Assembly (NCBI GenBank): GCA_002395225.1
Contig: DGWH01000084.1
Coordinates: forward strand, 1 to 21,257
Length of the DNA: 21,257 nucleotides
Direction: 5' to 3'
Origin: Christensenella sp. UBA4263
Lineage (GTDB): Bacteria > Bacillota > Clostridia > Christensenellales > Aristaeellaceae
The notes under the pieces are model-generated. The model was not told where the DNA came from, searched no databases, and saw only the letters and a list, made by a program, of their open reading frames with translations. The number at the start of each line of letters is the position of its first letter. Position 1 is the stretch's first letter. Positions 14,652 to 21,257 of the stretch are shown one piece after another. Both the position numbers and the translations under genes were made by a program.

Positions 14652-15665
14652 TTACAGGAGAGTAATGTCCGCCTCCTCAAAGGCCCTGACGGTGGCATCA
14701 TCCCAGATGGAGGACTGAACCTCGCCGATGTGTGCTTTCCCCATCAGCAGCATGCAAAGCCTGGACTGGCCGATACCGCCGCCCATGGTGAGGGGAAGCT
14801 TCCCGGCAAGGAGCATTTTGTGGAACGGCAGACTCCGGCGGTCATCGCATCCGGCCAGGGTCAGCTGGCGGTCCAGGGATTCCGGCGATACGCGGATGCC
14901 CATGGAGGAAATCTCAATGGCGCAGTCCAGCATCGGATACCAGAACAGAATATCCCCGTTCAGATCCCAGTCATCATAGTCCGGCGCCCGTCCGTCATGG
15001 GGCTTTCCGGAGCGCAGCTTTCCGCCGATCCCCTGAATGAAGATGGTCCCGTTCTCCCGGGCAAAGCGATTTTCCCGCTCCTTCGGGGTCAGCTCCGGCC
15101 ACATCTCCTCCAGTTCAAGCGCCGTCACAAAGGCGACATCCCGGTTGAGAAGCGGAACGCTCATCAGCTGGGGATACTTGCCGCGAACCGTCAGCTGGGT
15201 ATCACAGATGCTGCTGACAATGCTCTTGACCGTCTGATGCAGCAGGTGCTCATTGCGGGTTTCCTCGGTAATGACCTTTTCCCAGTCCCACTGGTCCACA
15301 TAGATGGAATGAAGGTTGTCCAGTTCCTCATCCCGGCGAATGGCGTTCATGTCCGCATAGATGCCTTTTCCCGGGTGAATATCGTACCGGTACAGGGCCA
15401 TCCGTTTCCATTTGGCCAGGGAATGAACCACTTCACCCGACCGGCCTGCCCCCGGAATGTCAAAGCCAACCGGCCGCTCCACGCCGTTCAGGTTGTCGTT
15501 GAGACCGGACATCGGGTCCACAAAGAGCGGCGCCGACACCCGCTTCAGGTTCAGTTCATTGGCCAGAGACTCCTGGAAAACCCGTTTAATCAGGCTGATG
15601 GCCGCCTGTGTCTGATACAGGGTCAGATGCGGCTCATACCCCTTGGGGATATACGATCCATGCAT
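14652..15665 (-). CDS. asnA: Aspartate-ammonia ligase (asparagine synthetase A)
   Basis: AsnA makes asparagine from aspartate, ammonia and ATP in the cytoplasm, with AMP and pyrophosphate released. The protein has 337 residues against about 330 in E. coli. Conserved blocks of this class II aminoacyl-tRNA-synthetase-like fold are intact: FVDPMSGLNDNLNG, HSLAKWKRMAL (81-91), MNAIRRDEELDN with YVDQWDWE, and the ATP-binding GGGIGQSR (295-302). The ATG at 15665 starts 6 bp after the leuB stop, and its ribosome binding site (AAGGAT) lies in the end of leuB, so it is translated from the leu mRNA. Through this linkage it should be under the leucine T-box, an unusual combination. A palindromic repeat and a terminator follow. 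Confidence 0.95.
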   Translation of the reverse strand: MHGSYIPKGYEPHLTLYQTQAAISLIKRVFQESLANELNLKRVSAPLFVDPMSGLNDNLNGVERPVGFDIPGAGRSGEVVHSLAKWKRMALYRYDIHPGKGIYADMNAIRRDEELDNLHSIYVDQWDWEKVITEETRNEHLLHQTVKSIVSSICDTQLTVRGKYPQLMSVPLLNRDVAFVTALELEEMWPELTPKERENRFARENGTIFIQGIGGKLRSGKPHDGRAPDYDDWDLNGDILFWYPMLDCAIEISSMGIRVSPESLDRQLTLAGCDDRRSLPFHKMLLAGKLPLTMGGGIGQSRLCMLLMGKAHIGEVQSSIWDDATVRAFEEADITLL

Positions 15666-15671
15666 AATAAC

Positions 15672-16736
15672 TTAAATCCTTTCCGCAACCAGATCACCCA
15701 TCCGGGTGCATCCGACTTTTTTCATTCCCTCGGACCAGATATCCGGTGTCCTGAATCCGGCATCCAGGACCGCTGAAACGGCCCGCTCAACCGCTGCCGC
15801 TTCCTCTTCCAGTCCCAGGCTGTGCCGCAGGAGAAGCGCACCCGAGAGAATGGTTCCCAGGGGATTGGCAATATCCCGGCCGGCAATGTCCGGCGCGGAC
15901 CCGTGAATCGGCTCATACAGTCCGCGGGTTCCATCCCCCAGGCTCGCCGAGGGCATCATGCCCAGGCTGCCCGCAATGGCCGCGCTCTCATCCGAGAGAA
16001 TGTCGCCAAAGAGATTGCCGGTAATGATGACATCAAACTGGGAAGGACGCAGGATCAGCTGCATGGCCGCATTGTCCACGTACATATAGCTGACCTCCAC
16101 CTCCGGATACTCGGCGCTCAGCCGCTGCACGGTTTCCCGCCACAGCCTTGAGCACTCCAGCACATTGGCCTTATCCACCGAGCAGAGTTTCCCTCTGCGC
16201 TTCCTGGCCATCTCAAAGCCGATCCGGGCCAGGCGCTCCACCTCGGGAACGGAATAGGCCATCTCATCCGTGGCCCGGGTCCGGTCCTCGGAACGGGAAC
16301 GCTTTCCAAAGTAAATGTCGCCGGTCAGCTCCCGCAGAATCATAATGTCAATGGGCTCCCGGATAATGTCCGGCCGCAGCGGACAAGCCGCCGCCAGCTG
16401 CGGATGAATCCGGCAGGGGCGCAGATTGGCATACACCTGCATGCCCTTGCGAATGGCCAGCAGGCCTTTTTCAGGCCGGATATTGGCCGGGACACCGTCC
16501 CACTTCGGGCCGCCGACGCTGCCCATAAGGACCGCATCCGCCGCATTGCAGGCGGCCAGGGTCTCCGCGGTCAGCGGCTCCCCGTAGGCATCGATGGAGG
16601 CCCCGCCCAGGGCATGTTCCTCAAAGGTAAAGGAATGACCGTACTTTTCCGCCACGCGCCCCAGCACCTTCACGGCCTCGCGCATAATTTCCGGGCCGAT
16701 ATAATCCCCCGGGAGTGTCACAATCCTGGCTTCCAT
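15672..16736 (-). CDS. leuB: 3-isopropylmalate dehydrogenase
   Basis: LeuB oxidises and decarboxylates (2R,3S)-3-isopropylmalate to 2-oxoisocaproate with NAD+, the third committed leucine step. The protein has 354 residues, the normal length. Visible marks are RELTGDIYFG (135-144, with the catalytic Tyr), the catalytic Lys in CSVDKANVL (about 189), metal-binding Asps in GDILSDESA, and the NAD site HGSAPDIAG. The N-terminal motif LPGDGIGPE reads LPGDYIGPE here. The chosen ATG at 16736 lies 2 bp after the leuD stop with AAGG about 7 nt upstream; a GTG at 16742 overlapping the leuD stop is the alternative. Specificity for isopropylmalate over isocitrate or tartrate is supported by the leuC and leuD neighbours. 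Confidence 0.95.
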   Translation of the reverse strand: MEARIVTLPGDYIGPEIMREAVKVLGRVAEKYGHSFTFEEHALGGASIDAYGEPLTAETLAACNAADAVLMGSVGGPKWDGVPANIRPEKGLLAIRKGMQVYANLRPCRIHPQLAAACPLRPDIIREPIDIMILRELTGDIYFGKRSRSEDRTRATDEMAYSVPEVERLARIGFEMARKRRGKLCSVDKANVLECSRLWRETVQRLSAEYPEVEVSYMYVDNAAMQLILRPSQFDVIITGNLFGDILSDESAAIAGSLGMMPSASLGDGTRGLYEPIHGSAPDIAGRDIANPLGTILSGALLLRHSLGLEEEAAAVERAVSAVLDAGFRTPDIWSEGMKKVGCTRMGDLVAERI

Positions 16737-16738
16737 TT

Positions 16739-17242
16739 TCACGCCTTCTTTCCGCTGATCTTTGCCCTCACAAACTCCTCAATGCCGCCGCAGGCAATAA
16801 TCTCCTCGATAAATGCCGGGAACGGCGTCGCCTCAAACTGCTGACCCGTGGTCCGGTCAAGGATGATTCCCTTATCCAGGTCCGCCTCGACCTCATCCCC
16901 GTCCCGGATCGCGGCAGCTGCCGCGGGGCACTCCACAATGGGCAGGCCGATGTCAATGGAGTTGCGGTAAAAGATCCGGGCAAAGCTGTCGGCAATGACC
17001 AGACGGATTCCGCTGGCTTTGATGGCAATGGGCGCATGCTCACGGGAGGAACCGCAGCCGAAATTGCGTCCCGCCACTACGATTTTGGCCGTTTCCGCCT
17101 TGGCCTTAAAGTCCGTGTCCAGATCCTCCATGCAGTGCGTGGCCAGCTCCGCCGGATCCGCTGTATTCAAATATCTGGCAGGGATGATGACATCCGTGTC
17201 CACATGATCCCCGTATTTAATGACTTTCGATGTGACTTTCAT
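16739..17242 (-). CDS. leuD: 3-isopropylmalate dehydratase small subunit
   Basis: LeuD is the swivelling small subunit of isopropylmalate isomerase and binds LeuC. The protein has 167 residues, the length of the short LeuD type common in Clostridia and archaea. GDHVDTDVIIP (11-21) and GRNFGCGSSREHAP (58-71) are the hallmark motifs, the second forming the substrate loop. Its ATG at 17242 overlaps the leuC stop by 4 bp (ATGA), which implies translational coupling and equal subunit supply. Confidence 0.96.
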   Translation of the reverse strand: MKVTSKVIKYGDHVDTDVIIPARYLNTADPAELATHCMEDLDTDFKAKAETAKIVVAGRNFGCGSSREHAPIAIKASGIRLVIADSFARIFYRNSIDIGLPIVECPAAAAAIRDGDEVEADLDKGIILDRTTGQQFEATPFPAFIEEIIACGGIEEFVRAKISGKKA

Positions 17243-18504
17243 GCCATTACCTCCTCGGGCGTTGCAATGCGGCCCATAATCGCTGATGCGGCAGCCACTG
17301 CCGGGCTGGCCAGGATAATCTCGCTCTTCTTATGCCCCATGCGGCCCACAAAGTTCCGGTTCGTGGTTGACACGGCCCGCTCGCCCTCGGCCAGCACGCC
17401 GCAGAAACCGCCCAGACACGGCCCGCAGGTCGGCATGGTAAAGATGGCGCCTGCATCAATAAAGATGTCCACCAAGCCCTCGGCCAGGCAGTCCTTAACC
17501 ACCTGCTGCGTGCCCGGAATCACGATGCAGCGCACGTTCTCCGCCACCTTATGCCCTTTCAGGATCCTGGCCGCCATCCGCATATCTTCAATGCGTCCGT
17601 TGGTGCAGCTGCCGATGACCGCCTGATCGATGGTCATGTCCGTGCATTCCCGGGCCAGACGGGTATTTTCCGGCAGATGTGGCAGGGCAACCGTCAGCTC
17701 CAGCTGGTCAAGGTCAATCTCCACCTCCCGGGCATAGACCGCATCCGCATCCGGCTCAAAGGCCTCCCAGGGACGGGTGACCCGGTCCTTAAGGTACGCC
17801 CGGCAGACATCATCCACCGGGAAGATGCCGTTTTTGGCACCCGCCTCAATGGCCATGTTGGCAATGGTGAGGCGTCCGTCCATGCTGATGCTCGCAACGC
17901 CCTCCCCGCAGAATTCCAGGGACTGGTACAGCGCCCCGTCCACGCCGATCTGCCCGATCAGGTGGAGAATGACGTCCTTGCCGGAGACATACGGCTTCAT
18001 TTTCCCTTTCAGCACCACCCGGATGGCCTCCGGCACCTTGAACCAGCACTCCCCTGTCGCCATTCCCACGGCCATGTCCGTTGAGCCCACACCGGTGGAA
18101 AAGGCACCCACCGCACCGTAGGTGCAGGTATGGCTGTCCGCACCGATAATCACCTCGCCGGGGGCAACAATGCCTTTTTCCGGCAGCAGCGCATGCTCGA
18201 TGCCGACGCGTCCGACCTCGTAGTAGTGCACGATTTTCTGTGCCCGGGCAAAATCCCGCATCTGCTTGGCCATGGTGGCGGACTTGATGTCTTTGTTGGG
18301 AACAAAATGATCCGGAATCAGGGCAATCCTGGCCGGGTCGAATACTATTGTTGCTCCCATCCGCTCAAACTCGTTGATGGCCACCGGTGCCGTAATGTCA
18401 TTTCCCAGCACCAGATTCAGCCTGCACATCAGCAGATCGCCGGCTTTGCAGCTGTCAACGCCGGCCGCCCTGGCCAGAATTTTCTGGGTCATTGTCATCC
18501 CCAT
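17239..18504 (-). CDS. leuC: 3-isopropylmalate dehydratase large subunit
   Basis: LeuC carries the [4Fe-4S] cluster that isomerises 2-isopropylmalate to 3-isopropylmalate. The protein has 421 residues, matching the LeuC2/homoaconitase-like type. GADSHTCTYGA (121-131), the cluster Cys in GSCTNGR (C300) and the pair CGPC (C360 and C363) are all present. The ATG at 18504 lies 8 nt after GGGAGG. It is the first gene of the operon and follows a T-box leader with a terminator. No leuA or ilv gene is in the window, so the first step must be encoded elsewhere. Confidence 0.96.
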   Translation of the reverse strand: MGMTMTQKILARAAGVDSCKAGDLLMCRLNLVLGNDITAPVAINEFERMGATIVFDPARIALIPDHFVPNKDIKSATMAKQMRDFARAQKIVHYYEVGRVGIEHALLPEKGIVAPGEVIIGADSHTCTYGAVGAFSTGVGSTDMAVGMATGECWFKVPEAIRVVLKGKMKPYVSGKDVILHLIGQIGVDGALYQSLEFCGEGVASISMDGRLTIANMAIEAGAKNGIFPVDDVCRAYLKDRVTRPWEAFEPDADAVYAREVEIDLDQLELTVALPHLPENTRLARECTDMTIDQAVIGSCTNGRIEDMRMAARILKGHKVAENVRCIVIPGTQQVVKDCLAEGLVDIFIDAGAIFTMPTCGPCLGGFCGVLAEGERAVSTTNRNFVGRMGHKKSEIILASPAVAAASAIMGRIATPEEVMA

Positions 18505-18524
18505 AACAAAATCCTCCCTTTTTC

Positions 18525-18557
18525 AAAAAAACTCGCCCCTGCCATGGCAGGGGCGAG
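18525..18557 (-). terminator. T-box-controlled terminator upstream of leuC
   Basis: CTCGCCCCTGC (18557-18547) and GCAGGGGCGAG (18542-18532) form an 11-bp stem with loop CATG, followed by seven U on the minus strand (18531-18525). It ends 21 nt before leuC and competes with the antiterminator formed with the T-box sequence. Confidence 0.92.
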
Positions 18558-18755
18558 GTATTGACCACACGATACCACCCTGATTCAGTCCGGCCCCGGC
18601 CGGACTCTCAAATGCCTTAACGCGGCAAACGTCCTGCGCTTTCACACAGACCACTCCGGGATGAGCTATCCCGCACACCGTCACTGCCTCACACCCACCG
18701 ACAGCTCTCTTCCGTCCGGCCGTACGTCTTTTTTCCCTTCATCGCGTTTGGAATT
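18525..18755 (-). promoter_or_regulatory. Leucine T-box leader of the leuCDB-asnA operon
   Basis: Reading the minus strand, the leader shows the Stem I element AGAGAGCTG (near 18713-18705) with GGTGGGTG after it, then a specifier region ATAGCTCATCC in which CTC (18665-18663, Leu) is followed by the usual A. A GC-rich Stem III (AGTCCGGCC/GGCCGGACT), the T-box sequence AGGGTGGTATCGTG (18581-18568) and an intrinsic terminator follow. In T-box regulation, uncharged tRNA pairs with the specifier and the T-box bulge and favours the antiterminator, so uncharged tRNA-Leu should raise expression. Confidence 0.9.
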
Positions 18756-18761
18756 GAAGCA

Positions 18762-18790
18762 ATTGTATGATTTTTTCCCATCCTTGTCAA
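18762..18790 (-). promoter_or_regulatory. Sigma-A promoter of the leu operon
   Basis: On the minus strand TTGACA (18790-18785), a 17-bp spacer and TACAAT (18767-18762) form a near-perfect promoter. It places the transcript start near 18755, just before T-box Stem I. Confidence 0.9.
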
Positions 18791-18845
18791 GAAAAAAGTT
18801 GCGTTCCGGCGGCCGGTTTCTGCCACCCATTCTCCGACACGAAAC

Positions 18846-18881
18846 GAAACGTTTCTTTATATTTTCCATTTTCACAAAATC
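18846..18881. promoter_or_regulatory. Candidate operators between leu operon and peptidase gene: LacI-like palindrome and CodY-like box
   Basis: GAAACGTTTC (18846-18855) is a perfect palindrome with the AACGTT core of LacI-family/CcpA-type sites, though it does not fit the cre consensus fully. CATTTTCACAAAATC (18867-18881) matches the CodY consensus AATTTTCWGAAAATT at 12 of 15 positions. It lies 5 bp before the peptidase -35 box and 76 bp from the leu -35 box. Leucine synthesis and peptide use are classic CodY targets in Bacillota. Binding is not shown by sequence alone. Confidence 0.35.
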
Positions 18882-18886
18882 ATCCC

Positions 18887-18915
18887 TTGAAAGAATCCGT
18901 TCTCCATGCCATAAT
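18887..18915 (+). promoter_or_regulatory. Sigma-A promoter of the peptidase gene
   Basis: TTGAAA (18887-18892), a 17-bp spacer and CATAAT (18910-18915) form a good promoter. It gives a 5' UTR of about 155 nt before the ATG at 19078, in which I see no clear structure. Confidence 0.65.
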
Positions 18916-19077
18916 TCATCCGTACCCGTCATCCGGCTGTCCGAAAAATGAAGGCCAGAACCCGGCTGTCACTGTCCTTCCGGCCTCCGGATTTGCGTCT
19001 TTACGAATTCCGAATTCCGCCAGTTTCTCAACCCCGCCAGAATGACAGCATCTGAGATTTGAAAAGGAGCTAACAAA

Positions 19078-21207
19078 ATGAAACGACATTCTCTGCTTTT
19101 GTCCCTCTTTTGCCTTCTTTTGCTCTTTTCAGTGTCCCTTGCCGAAACGGCCGAAACGCTCCCCTATGACGGGACGCAGAAAATTGCCGACGGGACGCTC
19201 CTGCCCATGCTCAGTTTCACCGACGGCAGTGACAAAAACTACACCAATGAAGGCAGTGACATTCTTCGTTTTGTCGTCTATGTTGAAACCGACTATGACA
19301 CGGACGGTGACGGAAAATTGGATCTGGTCAAGACGTTTGTGCAGGTGCCGCGGGGCGCTGTCGAAGGGAAATACAAGGCAGCCAGCATTTTCGATCCCAC
19401 CCCCTATACGGCCGGCACCATCGAGCATTACAGTACCTTTTCCGACGGGATGTATACCAAGGAAGCCTTTGACTATGCCACGCTTTACAGCCAGCCGGAA
19501 AAGCGTGTCCCGGCCGGCGAAACAGACACCCTCAGCCACGCCGGTGCCGCCGATCCCGCCGACTGGCTGTATACCATCCCGCGTACCGAAGAGGAGGTCA
19601 GCCTGATTTATCCCTTTTACAATTATTACCTGGTTCGCGGATATGCCATCGTGCAGGCAAGCGGCATCGGCACATTTGGCTCGGAAGGATTCGAGCTGTG
19701 CGGAACGGATCTTGAACGGGATGCCCTGAAAAATGTGGTGGAATGGCTCGCGGGCGATCGTGTTGCTTACACGGACCGTGAAAACAACATCGCCATCCCG
19801 GCTGACTGGAGCAACGGAAATGTGGCCATGACCGGCTGTTCCTATGGCGGCACCCTTCCCTATGAGGTGGCCACCACCGGTGTCAAGGGCCTCAAGACCG
19901 TTATTCCGTTTGCCGGCATCGCCAGCTGGTATGACTATACCAATTCTCAGGGTGTTCCCCAGCGGACCGATGTTCACTACACGGACAACCTGGCCATCTT
20001 TAATGCCGGCGGCACCTTTCTGGATGACGGATGGACCGTTCCCAATGAAACCTACGGCGCCTATCTGTGGCAGGTTGTACAGGATCAGGAAGCCTCCAAC
20101 GGCGATTACGCCCCCATCTGGGCCTGGTCAGACTATTCGGATGACTGGGAGAACATCCAGTGCTCCGCCCTCATCGTGCACGGACTCAACGACTTCAACG
20201 TCACTGTCCGCCAGTCGGATCTGATGATGCAGGCGTTTGAAAAGGCCGGAAAAACGGCAAAGCTGGTCCTGCACCAGGGCGCCCATATGTACCTGTACGA
20301 TTACCTGGTGAACGATGAAATGTGGTATGAAATTGAGAACCGCTGGCTGGCGCATTATCTCTACGACGTGGACAACGGCGCGGAAAACATGCCCGCTGTC
20401 ACCGTTCAGAGCAATCTTGACGGAAGCTTCCGGACCTATGATTCCTGGCGCGACTTCAATTACACGGAATTCCCCGTCCTCTCCGATGTCAAGGAAAGCA
20501 TGATTTCCACCGACGGCCTGGCAGAGACAGCACAGAATTATCTGAATGACTATGCCGAAGAGCAAAACATTGATGTCATCGGCTCACAGGAAGCCTACTA
20601 CCTCTCTCTGAGCGGCACCCTCAGTGCCGTCTATACCATTCAAATGCCTGAGGATACCACCATTTACGGCGTTCCTGAGGTGCACTTCAAGGCCCGTACG
20701 GATACCACCGACAAGGACGGCCTCATGATTACCGCCGCCCTGATCGACGTGGATGAAAACAGCAAGCCGTTTAAAGCCTATAATCTGAGTCTTGCACTGG
20801 ACAGCAAGATCCCCGCCAAAACCGTCCGCCAAGTAGACCTGGGCGATGGTCTCGGGAAAACCAACGTGAAAGAGTTCGTGCAGAGCAGCACCACTGCCAA
20901 GGCCATCACCTACGGCTGGACAGACCTGTGCAACCCCGGCCTGGGCCCTGTCTCCAGTGAATACTCCGTTTCGACCAATCTGAATGCCTCCACGTATTAC
21001 GACTATACCTTCTACATGATGCCCACCGTTTACACTCTTGCCCCCGGCCACACCCTCCTGCTCGTCCTGACCGCCTGGGATCCCAACCGCTGCTTCCTGG
21101 ATGAGGCCTATGAGCTGGATCCGGACAATGTCAGCGAACGGACGAAGTATCAGTACAATTTCTATGTAGACAATTCCAGCCTCCAGGCCATTTTCCCGGT
21201 TCGCTGA
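19078..21207 (+). CDS. Secreted S15-family Xaa-Pro dipeptidyl-peptidase-like hydrolase
   Basis: The protein has 709 residues. Residues 1-22 are a signal peptide (KRH, then a Leu-rich core, cleavage after SLA), so it is exported; no lipobox or wall anchor is seen. The alpha/beta-hydrolase part has the S15 catalytic triad: Ser in GCSYGG (S255), Asp in HGLNDF (D372) and His in QGAHMY (H403). The sequence around the Ser (MTGCSYGGTLPYEVATTGV) fits PepX closely, and DTDGDGKLDLVKTFVQVPR near the N-terminus is also typical. The C-terminal third is the beta-sandwich domain of the family. PepX removes Xaa-Pro dipeptides from peptide N-termini; alpha-amino-acid ester hydrolase or cocaine-esterase-like activity is a less likely alternative. 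The start follows AAAAGGAG at good spacing. It has its own promoter and is divergent from the leu operon. No terminator is visible in the last 50 bp. Confidence 0.9.
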   Translation: MKRHSLLLSLFCLLLLFSVSLAETAETLPYDGTQKIADGTLLPMLSFTDGSDKNYTNEGSDILRFVVYVETDYDTDGDGKLDLVKTFVQVPRGAVEGKYKAASIFDPTPYTAGTIEHYSTFSDGMYTKEAFDYATLYSQPEKRVPAGETDTLSHAGAADPADWLYTIPRTEEEVSLIYPFYNYYLVRGYAIVQASGIGTFGSEGFELCGTDLERDALKNVVEWLAGDRVAYTDRENNIAIPADWSNGNVAMTGCSYGGTLPYEVATTGVKGLKTVIPFAGIASWYDYTNSQGVPQRTDVHYTDNLAIFNAGGTFLDDGWTVPNETYGAYLWQVVQDQEASNGDYAPIWAWSDYSDDWENIQCSALIVHGLNDFNVTVRQSDLMMQAFEKAGKTAKLVLHQGAHMYLYDYLVNDEMWYEIENRWLAHYLYDVDNGAENMPAVTVQSNLDGSFRTYDSWRDFNYTEFPVLSDVKESMISTDGLAETAQNYLNDYAEEQNIDVIGSQEAYYLSLSGTLSAVYTIQMPEDTTIYGVPEVHFKARTDTTDKDGLMITAALIDVDENSKPFKAYNLSLALDSKIPAKTVRQVDLGDGLGKTNVKEFVQSSTTAKAITYGWTDLCNPGLGPVSSEYSVSTNLNASTYYDYTFYMMPTVYTLAPGHTLLLVLTAWDPNRCFLDEAYELDPDNVSERTKYQYNFYVDNSSLQAIFPVR

Positions 21208-21257
21208 ACCCCCTTCTAAGCAGTACCCTATGCAATGTCGTTTAGTTTAGTCTCGGA

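Noticed and set aside
14478..15776. Plus-strand open frame (432 codons) opposite asnA and the end of leuB
   Set aside because: It crosses a terminator, the palindromic repeat and two conserved genes on the other strand, with no protein features of its own.

Overview
This window looks like chromosomal DNA from a low-to-moderate G+C Gram-positive anaerobe (Bacillota, probably a gut or rumen Clostridia/Lachnospiraceae-type organism; the genus cannot be read from the sequence). The evidence is strong AGGAGG-type ribosome binding sites, sigma-A promoters with 17-bp spacers, a T-box leader in front of a leucine operon, intrinsic hairpin-plus-U terminators, and a Cache-HAMP-GGDEF signalling protein. 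No tRNA, rRNA, CRISPR array, transposase or phage gene was found.

Layout. (1) 1-2731, minus: a repeat-rich secreted or surface protein with a signal peptide. Its reading frame is broken near 1511-1517 and its C-terminus runs off the left edge. Its roughly 430-bp upstream region (2738-3158) holds a possible promoter, a long hairpin and the terminator of the next operon. (2) 3056-6540, minus: a compact four-gene cluster in transcription order: VOC/glyoxalase-like protein, GNAT acetyltransferase (frameshifted), HxxxDG acyltransferase and a divergent GpsA-like dehydrogenase, closed by a terminator. (3) 6541-6887: the cluster's 5' region, a terminator, and two tandem 58-bp palindromic repeats that begin at the stop codon of the next gene. 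(4) 6888-8666, minus: a membrane diguanylate cyclase with a 240-nt leader that folds into nested hairpins. It is divergent from (5) 9151-11100, plus: an intracellular GH13 alpha-glucan hydrolase. Each has a clear promoter, and a 17-bp palindrome lies between them. (6) 11323-14373, minus: a very large MscS-type channel with two extracytoplasmic sensor-like domains. (7) 14445-18790, minus: a leucine operon (promoter, leucine T-box, leuC, leuD, leuB) with asnA as its last gene, then another copy of the palindromic repeat and a terminator. (8) 18887-21207, plus: a secreted S15 Xaa-Pro dipeptidyl-peptidase-like enzyme, divergent from the leu operon, with a CodY-like box in the shared intergenic region.

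How the genes fit together. Leucine synthesis, asparagine synthesis and extracellular peptide breakdown sit side by side and may respond to amino-acid supply: the T-box is seen directly, CodY is inferred. The alpha-glucan hydrolase is cytoplasmic and would act on imported maltodextrins. The VOC-GNAT-acyltransferase-GpsA-like cluster has no obvious single pathway and is the least explained metabolic unit. The features most worth a second look are the stop-codon-adjacent palindromic repeat family, the diguanylate cyclase leader, the double-sensor MscS protein, asnA under leucine T-box control, and the two frameshifts.
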